A stretch of DNA of 64,000 nucleotides, taken from NCBI RefSeq assembly GCF_002901445.1, contig NZ_PPPD01000002.1, forward strand, positions 372,001-436,000, given 5' to 3'. Shown piece by piece: positions 17,856-27,437 of the stretch (positions within the stretch are counted from its first letter, which is position 1; each line of letters begins with the position of its first letter). The translations under genes were made by a program, and so were the position numbers. The DNA comes from Deinococcus koreensis. Lineage in GTDB: Bacteria > Deinococcota > Deinococci > Deinococcales > Deinococcaceae. The notes under the pieces were generated by a model, which was not told the origin of the DNA, did not search any database, and saw only the letters and a list, made by a program, of their open reading frames with translations.

Positions 17856-19123
17856 CCCACCCCAAGACCCTGTCCACCGCCGACTACCTGACCGCGCCCC
17901 TGCACACCCTGGAGAGCACCGACATCACCGCCCCCGCCTTCAAGGCCAACCCCTTCGGTTTCTACGCGCGGCTGCGCCAGGACGCCCCGGTGTTCCCGGT
18001 TCAGCTCAAACTGGGTCGCCTGCAGCGGGCCTGGCTGGTGACGCGCTACGCCGACGTGGGCGCCCTGCTCAAAGACGACGACACCTTCGTCAAGAACCCC
18101 CGGAACGCCATGACGCCCGAGCAGCTGCGCCAGTCCCCGACCGCCAACCTGCCCGGCCCCTTCAAGGCGCTGCAGCGGAGCCTGCTGAGCCTGGACGGGG
18201 CCGACCACGACCGGCTCAAGGTGCTGGTGCACAAGGCCTTCACCCCGCGCACGGTGGAGGCGATGCGAAGCTCCGCCCAGGCGGTGGCCGACGAGGCGCT
18301 GGACGCGGCCCGGCGCCGCGGCTCGGCCGACCTGATGGGCGACCTCGCGCTGCCGGTGCCCCTGACGGTCATCGGGCACATTCTGGGCGTGCCCGAGCGC
18401 GACCGGGGCAAATTTGTCACCTGGACGAAGGCGGTGGTCTCGCTGGGCGACCGCAACCCGCTGTTCGTGATCCCCACCCTCCTGAGCTTCATGCGCTACA
18501 CCCGCCGCCTCATCGCGCAGCGCCGCGCGGTGCCCGCGGACGACCTGATCTCGGCGCTGGTGCTGGCGCAGGATCAGAACGACGCCCTGAGCGACGACGA
18601 AATCCTCTCGATGATCTTCCTGCTGCTCTCGGCCGGGCACGAGACCACCGTGAACCTGATCGGCAGCGGCGCCCTGGCCCTGCTGCAGCACCCGGAGCAG
18701 CTGGAGCGGCTGCGCGCCGACCCGGCGCTGATCAAGCCGGCCGTGGAGGAACTGGTGCGCTACGCCGCGCCGGTCGAGCAGGGCACCGAGCGCTACGCCG
18801 CCCACGACACCGAGTTCGCGGGCGTCCGCATCCCCAAGGGCGAACTGGTGATCGGCATCCTGGCCTCGGCCAACCGCGACGCCTCTCAGTTCGAGGCCCC
18901 GGACACGCTGGACATCGGGCGCACGGGCAACCGGCACCTGGGCTTCGGCCTGGGGATGCACTACTGCCTGGGGGCGCCGCTGGCCCGCCTGGAGGCGCAG
19001 ATCGCCCTGAACACGCTGGTGCAGCGCGCCCCAAAGCTGAAGCTGGCCGTGCCTGCCGCCGACCTGACGTGGCGCCGCAGCTTCGTCGTGCGCGGACTGG
19101 AACGCCTGCCGGTCACGCTGTGA
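17852..19123 (+). CDS. cytochrome P450
   Basis: Soluble bacterial P450, 423 aa. The I-helix oxygen site is LLLSAGHETTVNLIG, the K-helix ExxR is EELVR, and the haem loop with the Cys ligand is HLGFGLGMHYCLGAPLARLE. All are intact. It starts inside the stop of the TetR gene (ATGA) and ends inside the start of the next (GTGA), so expression depends on the repressor. No ferredoxin partner gene is adjacent. The family (CYP107-like soluble group) oxidises fatty acids, terpenoids and polyketides; the substrate here is unknown. Confidence 0.93.
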   Translation: MTHPKTLSTADYLTAPLHTLESTDITAPAFKANPFGFYARLRQDAPVFPVQLKLGRLQRAWLVTRYADVGALLKDDDTFVKNPRNAMTPEQLRQSPTANLPGPFKALQRSLLSLDGADHDRLKVLVHKAFTPRTVEAMRSSAQAVADEALDAARRRGSADLMGDLALPVPLTVIGHILGVPERDRGKFVTWTKAVVSLGDRNPLFVIPTLLSFMRYTRRLIAQRRAVPADDLISALVLAQDQNDALSDDEILSMIFLLLSAGHETTVNLIGSGALALLQHPEQLERLRADPALIKPAVEELVRYAAPVEQGTERYAAHDTEFAGVRIPKGELVIGILASANRDASQFEAPDTLDIGRTGNRHLGFGLGMHYCLGAPLARLEAQIALNTLVQRAPKLKLAVPAADLTWRRSFVVRGLERLPVTL

Positions 19124-19785
19124 CGCTCAACACCTCGCGGGCCGGGCAATTGCGGCAGGGCTTGTGGACGCTGCTGGTCACGCTGCTGACGGTGGGCGGC
19201 ATCATCCTGGCGGTGACACGGCCCGAGTGGCTGACCGGAGCGCTCCAGGCCGCCGTTGCCAGCGCCGGCTCGGCCGCGCCGGTGGTGTTCGTGCTGCTGT
19301 GCATCGTGACCGCGCCGCTGCACCTCAACAGCGTGGTGGCGGCCCTGTCGCTGCTGATCTGGCCGCTGCCCACCGCGCTGGCGCTGTCGTTTGTCGGCAG
19401 CCTGATCGGGTGCGTGCTCACCGCCTACCTGCTGTCCAGGGCGGGCGGCGCCGCCCTGCGGCAGCGGGCGGGCTGGCCGCGCTGGCTGGAGAACCTGACC
19501 GCGCGGGTGGCCCGGCACCCCTTCCTGATCGGGATCCTGGTGCGGCTGGGGCTCGGCTCCGGCCTGGCGCTGGAAGCCTTCTATCTGCTGAGCGGGTACA
19601 CCCGGCGGCAATACCTGGCCGCCACCATTCCCGGAGTGGCGCTCTGGACCCTGCAGGCGCTGCTGGGCGTCACCCTGCTGCGGGCCCTGCTCCAGACCGC
19701 CCCGGGCCTGGCCGGGCTGGTCGCCCTCGCCCCGCTGCTGCTGGTGGGCGGCGCGGTGGCTGTCCGGCGCCTGCGAAAGCGCTGA
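19120..19785 (+). CDS. TVP38/TMEM64 (VTT/DedA-like) membrane protein
   Basis: Integral membrane protein of 221 aa with about five spans. The VTT-domain features are HLNSVVAALSLLIWPLPTA, the glycine-rich reentrant segment SFVGSLIGCVLTAYLLSRAGG, and the later GSGLALEAFYLLSGYTRRQYL. Related DedA/TVP38 proteins move lipids across membranes. The GTG start at 19120 overlaps the P450 stop (GTGA), giving tight coupling. It may handle a lipid substrate or product of the P450; that is inference. Confidence 0.8.
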   Translation: MTLNTSRAGQLRQGLWTLLVTLLTVGGIILAVTRPEWLTGALQAAVASAGSAAPVVFVLLCIVTAPLHLNSVVAALSLLIWPLPTALALSFVGSLIGCVLTAYLLSRAGGAALRQRAGWPRWLENLTARVARHPFLIGILVRLGLGSGLALEAFYLLSGYTRRQYLAATIPGVALWTLQALLGVTLLRALLQTAPGLAGLVALAPLLLVGGAVAVRRLRKR

Positions 19786-19924
19786 GCGCCGACGCGCTGC
19801 TCCTGATCCCTGGCAGCGTCCTGTAGGCCACCCCGATGGTACCCGGCGTGACGCTACCGCACCCCCGGCGCAGATCCGCGCCGCCGGAAGAACGCCAGCC
19901 CCCACGGCTGAAAGGAGACCACCC

Positions 19925-21094
19925 ATGTCCAGCACAGTCACCTCCGGCAGCCCCCTCCGTTCCCTGGCCCTCGGCACCCTGCTTCTGGGCAGCCTGCTGC
20001 TCACGGGCTGCATGCCCCGGGCCGCCGCCCCCACGCCGGCCAGCGCCGCCTGCCTGGCCCCGCCCGAAGTGCAGACCACCAACCAGGGCGTCAAATTTGT
20101 CCGCACGCCCGATGCCTGCTTTGCCAACCTGCCCGACTGGCCCTACGCGCCCAAATATCTGGAGATTGACGGGCTGCGGCAGGCCTACATCGACGAGGGG
20201 CCGCGCGACGCCGCCCCCATCCTGCTCCTGCACGGCCAGCCGTCGTGGTCATACCTGTACCGGTACATGATTCCCGTGCTGGTCAAAGGGGGCCACCGCG
20301 TCATCGCCATGGATCATGTCGGCATGGGGCGCTCGGACAAGCCCACCGCGCTGGAATACCACAGCTATCAGAACCACCTTGGCCGCCTGGACACGTTCAT
20401 CCAGAGACTGGAGCTGAAGAACCTCACGGTGTTTATGCAGGACTGGGGCAGTGTCCTCGGCCTGGATCTGGCGAGCACGAAGCCCGACACCTTTGACCGC
20501 ATCATCCTGGGCAACGGTGGGTTTCCGGATGTCAAGGAACCCTACGCGGTGCCCAAGGATATCGGCGCCGCTGTGGCCGGGTTCCGGCGGACGATCAGCA
20601 TGGTGCCACCGCAACAGCCCGCCCTGGTCGACGAGAAGGGGAACTCCACCATTCCTATCGGCAACCGTGACGAAGGTGATCCCTTTGGGGACTGGATCGC
20701 CTACGCCATGTATGCCGAGGACTTCCAGCCCGCCAGCTTTATCGAGGCCCTGACCTACCGGCCGCTCACGCCCGGGGTGCTGGCCGCCTACGCCGCCCCC
20801 TTCCCCAGCCGCGTCCTGATGGCGGCCCCCCGCACCTTCCCGAGCCTGGTCAACCAGACGGCCGGTCGGAACGAGGCCGTCATGGCAGGACTGAAGCGCT
20901 ACGACAAACCCTTCCTGACGATTTTCGGCGCCAACGAGCCCGCCCCGCCCCTGACGTGGTTCATCGACAACGTTCCCGGGGCCAGGGGGCAGGCCCACCA
21001 CCGCTACCCGGATGCCAGCCACTTCCTGCAGGACGACCAGGGCGCCGACATCGCCGCGCGGATCAACCGCTTCATCGCCGCCAATGCCTTCTGA
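19925..21094 (+). CDS. haloalkane dehalogenase-like alpha/beta hydrolase, lipoprotein
   Basis: Alpha/beta hydrolase of 389 aa closely patterned on haloalkane dehalogenase: oxyanion/halide loop HGQPSWSYLYRYMIPVL (103-119), nucleophile Asp173 and halide Trp174 in FMQDWGSVLGL, and catalytic His366 in PDASHFLQDD. The N-terminus is a lipoprotein signal (SLLLTGC, Cys29 the lipid site) followed by a roughly 40-residue linker, which is unusual for cytosolic dehalogenases. AAAGGAG precedes the ATG. It sits between the P450 operon and an exporter. Dehalogenation is the family's reaction; an epoxide hydrolase or unknown ester hydrolase remains possible. Confidence 0.85.
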   Translation: MSSTVTSGSPLRSLALGTLLLGSLLLTGCMPRAAAPTPASAACLAPPEVQTTNQGVKFVRTPDACFANLPDWPYAPKYLEIDGLRQAYIDEGPRDAAPILLLHGQPSWSYLYRYMIPVLVKGGHRVIAMDHVGMGRSDKPTALEYHSYQNHLGRLDTFIQRLELKNLTVFMQDWGSVLGLDLASTKPDTFDRIILGNGGFPDVKEPYAVPKDIGAAVAGFRRTISMVPPQQPALVDEKGNSTIPIGNRDEGDPFGDWIAYAMYAEDFQPASFIEALTYRPLTPGVLAAYAAPFPSRVLMAAPRTFPSLVNQTAGRNEAVMAGLKRYDKPFLTIFGANEPAPPLTWFIDNVPGARGQAHHRYPDASHFLQDDQGADIAARINRFIAANAF

Positions 21095-21133
21095 GACCTC
21101 ATCTGAGGCAACTCAGGCGCGAGGAGACCGTCC

Positions 21134-22639
21134 ATGACCACCACTCCATCCGCCCCCGAGGCTCTCCCGGCCATCCTGTCCCCCCAGGCCCGCGCCCGGA
21201 TCATGGTGGGGGTGGTGCTGGCGGTGCTGCTCGCCTCGCTCGACCAGACCATCGTGGCCGCCGCCGGGCCCCGCATCCAGCAGGCGCTGTCGGTCACGCC
21301 GGCACTGTACGCCTGGCTGACTATCGCGTATCTGGTGACCAGCACCGTCACCCTGCCCGTGGCGGGCAAACTGGGCGACCTGTACGGGCGGCGGCCGGTG
21401 ATGCTGGGCGGGATCGCCGTGTTCGTCCTGGGATCACTGCTGTGCGGCCTCGCCTGGAACGCGGGGGCACTGATCCTCTTCCGCGCCCTGCAGGGCCTGG
21501 GGGCCGGCGCGCTGCTGGCGGGCACGGGGGCCACGGTGGCGGATCTGTACCCGCCGCTCGAACGCGCCCGCGTGCAGGGGCTGCTGGGCGCCGTGATCGG
21601 GGTGTCGAGCATCCTGGGGCCGCTGGTCGGCGGCGCCCTGACCGACGCCCTGTCGTGGCCCTGGGTCTTTTTCGTGAACGTGCCGCTGGGGCTGCTGGCG
21701 CTGTGGGTGATCTGGGCGCGGCTGCCGGGACGGGCCACCGCGCCCTGGCGCGGGCCGGTCGATGTTCCCGGTGCGCTGCTGCTCACGCTGGCCGTGGTTT
21801 CGCTGCTGCTGGCGCTGAGCCTGGGGAAGACTGCCCCCGCGCCGGGCGAACTGGCCTTCGCCTGGACGTCGTGGCCGATCCTGACGCTGCTCACGACCTT
21901 CGCAGCGGCGCTGGTCGCCTTCCTGCACGTCGAGCGCCGCGCCGCCGACCCGCTGCTCGACCTGCGACTGTTCCGCGACCGTACCTTCGCGCTCGGGGTG
22001 AGCGCCGTGTTCGTGCTGGGTGCCAGCCTGCTCACCACCGGGGTGTTTCTGCCGCTGTTCCTGATCAACGTGGTCGGCGTGTCCGCCACGGCCGCGGGGC
22101 TGTCCACCACGCCGCTGATGTTCGCCCTGATCGCCAGCTCGATTCTTTCGGGCCTGCTCACCACACGCCTGGGCCGTTACAAATCCGTGATGCTGGGCGG
22201 GCTCGCCGTGTTGTTCGTGGGCTTCGTGCTGCTCGGCTTCACCCTGAGCCCACAGTCGAGCGCCCTGGAGGTCTCCCTGAAGATGATCGTCGTCGGCATC
22301 GGCTTCGGGCCGGTGGTCTCGCTGTACACGCTCGCGGTACAGAACGCCCTGCCACCCGCGCAGACCGGAGTGGCGACCTCCAGCGTGGGCTTTTTTCAGC
22401 AGCTGGGCGGCAGCGCCGGGCTGGCGGTGCTCGGCGCGGTCTTCGCGGCCAGCCTGAGCGCGAACCTGCCTGACCTTCCCACGGACGGCGCTGCTGTGCG
22501 CGAGGCGTACACGTCTGCCGTCTCCACCGTGTTCCGCCTCGGCGCCCTGATCGTGGTGCTGGGCGCAGCGGTGACGGTCTTCTTGCCCGGGCGTCCGTTG
22601 CGTGCCGGCGCGGCGCTTCCCCAGGCGCCGGTGCCCTGA
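21134..22639 (+). CDS. MFS drug transporter, DHA2 (EmrB/QacA) family
   Basis: Proton-driven exporter of 501 aa with 14 predicted spans. The N-terminus has LLASLDQTIVAAAGPRIQQ (motif D1), GKLGDLYGRRPVMLGG (motif A) and LLGAVIGVSSILGPLVGGAL (antiporter motif C). GAGGAG lies 7 nt before the ATG and the gene follows the dehalogenase-like gene by 39 nt on the same strand, so it may export the products of that gene or of the P450. Confidence 0.92.
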   Translation: MTTTPSAPEALPAILSPQARARIMVGVVLAVLLASLDQTIVAAAGPRIQQALSVTPALYAWLTIAYLVTSTVTLPVAGKLGDLYGRRPVMLGGIAVFVLGSLLCGLAWNAGALILFRALQGLGAGALLAGTGATVADLYPPLERARVQGLLGAVIGVSSILGPLVGGALTDALSWPWVFFVNVPLGLLALWVIWARLPGRATAPWRGPVDVPGALLLTLAVVSLLLALSLGKTAPAPGELAFAWTSWPILTLLTTFAAALVAFLHVERRAADPLLDLRLFRDRTFALGVSAVFVLGASLLTTGVFLPLFLINVVGVSATAAGLSTTPLMFALIASSILSGLLTTRLGRYKSVMLGGLAVLFVGFVLLGFTLSPQSSALEVSLKMIVVGIGFGPVVSLYTLAVQNALPPAQTGVATSSVGFFQQLGGSAGLAVLGAVFAASLSANLPDLPTDGAAVREAYTSAVSTVFRLGALIVVLGAAVTVFLPGRPLRAGAALPQAPVP

Positions 22640-22785
22640 CGCCTCCCAGGCGGGGGTGGCGAGGCGCCCGACGCGGTGGCTGGAGGGCAGAGCGGGCACG
22701 GATCGGGCCAGAGCAGCCGGCCAGATCCGCACCCAGGATCCTCGCTCCGCAGGGTCTTCAGGACGCCGGCCTCACGGCCCCGTCG

Positions 22786-23091
22786 CTAAACGGGGATTTC
22801 CGGCGTCGTGATCGATACGTTGCCGGGATAGACGTCGTAGGTTACATCGACCGTCTGGGCCACCCTCACCTGCATCCGGGCCCGGGCGATCGAGGCCGTG
22901 CCGATCGTCAGCTTCTTGAAGCGGACGCCGTCCAGGGTCTGCTTCTGGCGGTCGAAGCCGAACCAGCCCACCCCGTAGCGCACCTTGATCTGCGCGCCGG
23001 CCGGGGCCTGGAAGAAGGCCGTACCAGAGGCGTTCCAGAACCATTCCACCGTCCGCCAGTCGCCGCTCTGTACCCGTTTCGTCCTGATCAT
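22786..23091 (-). CDS. hypothetical protein, all-beta
   Basis: I do not recognise this 101-aa protein. It has no signal peptide or membrane span; it starts MIRTKRVQSGDWRTVEWFWN and alternates polar and hydrophobic residues with glycines (AGAQIKVRYGVGWFGFDRQ), suggesting a beta sandwich. The ATG at 23091 has a GGGAGGG ribosome site; the longer open frame upstream lacks one. It is convergent with the MFS exporter and lies 252 nt downstream of the GGDEF-EAL gene. Confidence 0.65.
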   Translation of the reverse strand: MIRTKRVQSGDWRTVEWFWNASGTAFFQAPAGAQIKVRYGVGWFGFDRQKQTLDGVRFKKLTIGTASIARARMQVRVAQTVDVTYDVYPGNVSITTPEIPV

Positions 23092-23315
23092 GTGTGTCCC
23101 TCCCCCGAGGATCCGCGCCCGCATGGCGCGTGATGGCGGCCGCTCGCCGGCCAGGACGCCCCCACTCCCCGGCGTCCCTGGGAGCAGCGTGCGCCTGGGG
23201 CCGTGATCGGGCCATGAGCGGAGCGGGACAGGACGGGGCAGGATGGAGGTGGAGGGGCACGTCCGGGCTGTTCGCAGCAACGCCCCAAAGCCGGCAAGCG
23301 GGGGGCGGGGTGCTG

Positions 23316-23341
23316 CCAGCTCGGCCCGGGGCCCGAGCTGG
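23316..23341 (-). terminator. stem-loop after GGDEF-EAL gene
   Basis: CCAGCTCGG (23316-23324) pairs perfectly with CCGAGCTGG (23333-23341) three bases after the stop of the minus-strand signalling gene. There is no T-run after it, so termination strength is doubtful. Confidence 0.4.
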
Positions 23342-23343
23342 AC

Positions 23344-26300
23344 TCAACGGGGGGCGGGCTCGGGGGGCCAGACCGCGGCCGGGCGGCCCAGCAGGTAGCC
23401 CTGGGCCCGCTGACAACCCAGGGCCCGCACCGCCTCCAGCTGGGCCTCGGTCTCGATGCCCTCGGCCACCAGTTCGAGATTCAGGCTCGACGCGAAGGTC
23501 TGGAGGGCAGGCAGGAACATCTGCGCCTCGGGCTGCGTACCCAGGCTGGCAATCAGGTGGTGATCGAGTTTCAGGACGTCGAAGGGCAGGTGGAGCAGGC
23601 GCCCCAGGTTGGATTCGCCCGCACCGAAGTCATCCAGCGCCAGGTGGACGCCCATATGCTGCAGGGCCCGGAACTGCCCCAGCACGGCCGGCAGGTCACT
23701 CAGTTCGCCCCGCTCGGTCAGTTCGAGTTCCAGCGCGCTGGCCTCCAGGCCGGCCTGCTCCAGCGCGCGCTCCACCGACTGGGCAAAGTCTGGCCGGGCG
23801 AACTGCAGCGGAGAGACGTTGATGGCGACCCGCAGCCTGGGGAAGCCGCTCCGGTGCCAGGCGGCCAGCTGGGCACAGGCCGCGCCCAGCACCCACTGCC
23901 CGAGTTCGATGATCAGGCCAGACGCTTCGGCCGCCGGAATGAAGAGGTCTGGGGGCACGGGAACGCCTCCTTCTGGAAACCAGCGCAGCAGCGCTTCCAG
24001 GCACATGACCTCACCACTCTTCAGGTCGATCTGCGGCTGGTAGTGGAGCTGAAATTCACTGCGCTCCAGCGCGTCCCTCAGGCCACTCGTGACCAACAGG
24101 CGGGTCTGCGCCTCCTGGGTCATGCTGGGCCGATACCGCCGCCAACCGTTCTTCAGTTCCCGCTTGACCTGATACATGGCCAGATCCGCGTTTTTGAGCA
24201 GGTCGTCAGGAGTCTGTCCGTCCTCCGGGAAGAGGCTGATGCCCGTCGAGCCCGTCACGAAGAGATCCTGCCCGGCCACCGGGAAGGGCCGCTGCAGGGC
24301 GCGGTTCAGGCGCTGCGCGATGGCGCCGGGCTGCGCTTCGTCCATGACCCCGGTCAGCATGACCGTGAACTCGTCCCCACCGATGCGGGCCAGCAGGGGG
24401 TCGTGTTCGGCCGCGCTCCGCAGCTCGCCGCGCAGGGCGTCCGCGATCTGCATCAGCAGCGCGTCCCCGGCGTCATGTCCGAGGGTGTCGTTGACCGCCT
24501 TGAAGCCGTCCAGATCCAGATACAGCAGCGCCAGCGGGGTGCCGTCGGAGATGGCCTGGGCCAGCCTCGCGCTCAGACCGGCCCGGTTGGGAAGACCGGT
24601 CAGGGCGTCATGGTGGGCCAGATGCGCCATGCGCTCGGCCGCCTGCCGCTGCCGCTCCGCTTCCCGCTGCGCCTGCTCGGCCTGTGTGCGGGCCAGCAGG
24701 GTGGCGAGCTCCTGCGCCTCGTGTTGCCGGACGATTTCCGCCCGTTCCAGGGCGAGGGTCAGACTGCGCCCCACCGCCCGGAACACCTCGCGCTCGCGCA
24801 CCGTCCAGTCCTGTGCGCGCTGGATGCCCATCCCCAGCAGCCCGTGCGGCCCGTCGCCCACGAAACACGGATAGAAGGCGCCGGCGCCAAACGACTCTGA
24901 ATTCGAGACCCCCTCCCGCGCCGCTTCCCAGCCCGGCACCAGCACCAGTTCACGCGTCCGCATGACTTCCGCATAGCTTGGCGCATCCACCGGAATCCCG
25001 GCCGAGAGCACGGCCGTGACCTCGGGCGCGAAGTCGTCCGACCACACCCGGGCTTTCCACAGCTCTCCCTCCAGCTCGTAGTAGACGGCACTGATATCGG
25101 CCAGGGTGGTGCGCAGCACGTTCACCGCCTGACGGGCGAGGGCCAGGATATCGGTGGCGGTCGCCGAGGCTTCCGTGAAGGCGACGAAAGCGTCCAGGGC
25201 CGCGCGCTCCTCCTCGAGCCGGCGGGCCTGCTGGGCGCGCTCGAGCGTCAGACCCAGGCTGCGCACCGTGGTCTCCATCACCGCCTGATCGGTGCCCGAC
25301 CAGCGGCGCGGCGCGAACAACACGAAGGCCATGACGCCCACCGGTTCGCCCGCCTGCAGCACCGGCAGGGTGGCGATGGTACTGATGTGGGCGACCCGCT
25401 CAGGCGGGGTGTCCCGGCCCTGCAGGTATTCGTCCTGGTACAACGGCCGCCGGCTCGTCCAGGGGATGACCAGACTCTGGGGCGCCTCGAAGTCGAAGCC
25501 CGCGTCCATCAGCGCCTGCAGCCCGGAATCGCGCACGGCGCCGGTCTGCACCCGGCTGACCCAGCGGCCATCGGCCAGTTCGTAGTAAATCGCGTAGCCC
25601 TCGGGCAGCATCGACAGCACCAGCGCCTGGGCCTGGCGAATCAGCACGTACGGGTCGCTGCCGGGGCTCAGCGTCCGGGTGATGACCGAGAATCCTTCCA
25701 GGGCCCGGGTGCGCGCGGCGAGCTCATGGCTGCGCTCGTACAGCTGCCGGGCGACGTGGGTCCGCTCGAAGGCCAGACCCAGGCTGCGGCCGACCGCGCC
25801 CACCAGGGCGCGGTCGGCGGCCGTCCACTGCTGGCTCCGCCGGGTTCCGACCACCAGCATGCCCGTCGGCCGGCCTTTCACGAAGTAGGGATAGAACGCC
25901 GCCGCACCGTAGGACTCGGCCCCGACCACACCCTCGCGCCCGGCGTCGTAGCCCTCGACAAAGACAGGCGCCCGGGCCTGCACCGCGGCCAGAAAGCTCG
26001 GGGTGCTGGCGGCGTGTCCCGCCCGGGAGATCTCGGCCGCCTCGGCGGGGATGTCGGCCGACAGCTCGCGCGCCTTCCACCTCCCGCCGTCCAGTTCGTG
26101 ATAGGCCACGCTCAGCTCGGGCAGGGCCGTGCGCACCACCTCGATCGCCCGGCGTGCCAGCCGGGACAGGTCGGTCTCAGTGCCCACCGCCTCGGTCAGG
26201 GCGGCGAAGGCCTGCAGCGCCCGGGTGCTCTCCTCCACCCGGCGTTCCTGACGCCCGCTGTGCTCGATCCGGCCCAGCGCCAGCGCGCACTGGGCGCTCA

Positions 26301-26802
26301 AGACCCGCAGGAAGGTGCGCTCGACCTCCACGAAATCGTGCGCCTGCAGGAAGTCCAGCACGATCACGCCCAGCGCCCGACCGTCCAGCACCATCGGGAG
26401 CACGGCGTTGGCCACCGTGGCCCGGCCGCCGGTGCGCCGCTCCAGATCCGGGTAGGCCCGCTTCAGGTCGTCACTGTGCTCGAAGAACAGCGGGGTGTGG
26501 CTGCGCAGCACATCCGAGGTGGGGGTTCGGTCTCGCAGTGGCCCGTCCTGCCATAGGGAGGCGACTTCCCCCTGCCCGAGGGCCGCAGTGGCCTGAAGCC
26601 GGCCTTCGGTCAACAGCAGCACCGTGCCGGCCGCGGCCCCCAGCGCCTGCAGGGCCGGCGACAGGATGACCTCGAAGACCTGGGTGGCCTGGGTGGTACC
26701 GGCCAGGGTTTCGGTGATGTCCTGCAGCTGACGCAGCAGCTGGATAGCGGGCAGCCCTGCTCCGGGGACATACTCCTGACGAGGTGACGACCGGTCAGCC
26801 AC
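23344..26802 (-). CDS. diguanylate cyclase/phosphodiesterase with four GAF domains
   Basis: Cytosolic cyclic-di-GMP enzyme, 1152 aa, no membrane spans. Four GAF-like sensor domains (about 20-185, 195-365, 365-545 and 545-710) are followed by a helical linker, GGDEF (about 730-890) and EAL (about 910-1150). The active-site GGDEF at 808-812 is exact and the metal/inhibitor regions look complete; the EAL half keeps EALLR, NVSPLQF, ELTERGEL, DDFGAG and VAEGIET, so both synthesis and breakdown are possible. GAF2 and GAF4 look like a recent duplication. The start is a GTG at 26802 without a clear ribosome site, so the N-terminus may be shorter. Confidence 0.9.
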   Translation of the reverse strand: MADRSSPRQEYVPGAGLPAIQLLRQLQDITETLAGTTQATQVFEVILSPALQALGAAAGTVLLLTEGRLQATAALGQGEVASLWQDGPLRDRTPTSDVLRSHTPLFFEHSDDLKRAYPDLERRTGGRATVANAVLPMVLDGRALGVIVLDFLQAHDFVEVERTFLRVLSAQCALALGRIEHSGRQERRVEESTRALQAFAALTEAVGTETDLSRLARRAIEVVRTALPELSVAYHELDGGRWKARELSADIPAEAAEISRAGHAASTPSFLAAVQARAPVFVEGYDAGREGVVGAESYGAAAFYPYFVKGRPTGMLVVGTRRSQQWTAADRALVGAVGRSLGLAFERTHVARQLYERSHELAARTRALEGFSVITRTLSPGSDPYVLIRQAQALVLSMLPEGYAIYYELADGRWVSRVQTGAVRDSGLQALMDAGFDFEAPQSLVIPWTSRRPLYQDEYLQGRDTPPERVAHISTIATLPVLQAGEPVGVMAFVLFAPRRWSGTDQAVMETTVRSLGLTLERAQQARRLEEERAALDAFVAFTEASATATDILALARQAVNVLRTTLADISAVYYELEGELWKARVWSDDFAPEVTAVLSAGIPVDAPSYAEVMRTRELVLVPGWEAAREGVSNSESFGAGAFYPCFVGDGPHGLLGMGIQRAQDWTVREREVFRAVGRSLTLALERAEIVRQHEAQELATLLARTQAEQAQREAERQRQAAERMAHLAHHDALTGLPNRAGLSARLAQAISDGTPLALLYLDLDGFKAVNDTLGHDAGDALLMQIADALRGELRSAAEHDPLLARIGGDEFTVMLTGVMDEAQPGAIAQRLNRALQRPFPVAGQDLFVTGSTGISLFPEDGQTPDDLLKNADLAMYQVKRELKNGWRRYRPSMTQEAQTRLLVTSGLRDALERSEFQLHYQPQIDLKSGEVMCLEALLRWFPEGGVPVPPDLFIPAAEASGLIIELGQWVLGAACAQLAAWHRSGFPRLRVAINVSPLQFARPDFAQSVERALEQAGLEASALELELTERGELSDLPAVLGQFRALQHMGVHLALDDFGAGESNLGRLLHLPFDVLKLDHHLIASLGTQPEAQMFLPALQTFASSLNLELVAEGIETEAQLEAVRALGCQRAQGYLLGRPAAVWPPEPAPR

Positions 26803-27437
26803 GGCGGCCAGAGGCGCCCCTCAGATTCGCTGTGAGCCGACAGCCGCCCGCAGGCAACGGGGTGGTGGGGTGCAGTTGGATGGTGGGGCCTGTCGCGTGC
26901 GCAGCAGCCCTCACTGTGCCGCAGCTGACGGCAGGCGCCGCCACTTACGGCCGGCGGGGCCCGATCTCAGTTCAGACATGCTGGCGACTCCTTGCTTGAG
27001 GCTTGTTCAGACAGACGTGGCCTTGAAGTGGAATGTCTTCCGACCATGCTAGCGGCCTTTCAGCACCTGCGACATGAGCCGGGCTTCATCGGGCACCCGT
27101 GTCAGGCGGCTGGCCTGCAGGCCGGGTGCGATCGGCGCGGGCGCAAAGGGCGGTCAAGCTGAGTCCACCTCTCCGATCTGCAGCGCCTGGTGACGGCCTC
27201 GCCGCCTCCGGTGGGCCCAGGCGGCGCGTCTCACAGCAGCGTTCGACAGCGTCCAGAGCGCAGGTGATCCAGTCATACCCATTCCGAATGCCACCCATTC
27301 CGTGGTCTGAATGCAGTGAGCTCCGCAGGCGAGGAACATCCAGGAAGGAAGTGGGGGTTCTGGAATGGAGCGGCAGGCCGTATGAGGCGCTGCCCGGTCA
27401 CCGTCTGCTATCACAGAGGCCACGCAAGGAGACCGCC
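26803..27437. other. 635-nt intergenic region between divergent genes
   Basis: It separates the GGDEF-EAL gene from the alpha-mannosidase gene. A TTGAAG (27023-27028) and CATGCT (27045-27050) 16 nt apart could be a plus-strand promoter, and an octamer CCATTCCG is repeated near 27280-27302. I see no conserved RNA structure or convincing gene. Confidence 0.4.

Noticed and set aside
27023..27050. TTGAAG-16-CATGCT promoter-like pair
   Set aside because: It is about 390 nt from the next gene and could be chance; kept only as a note in the intergenic entry.
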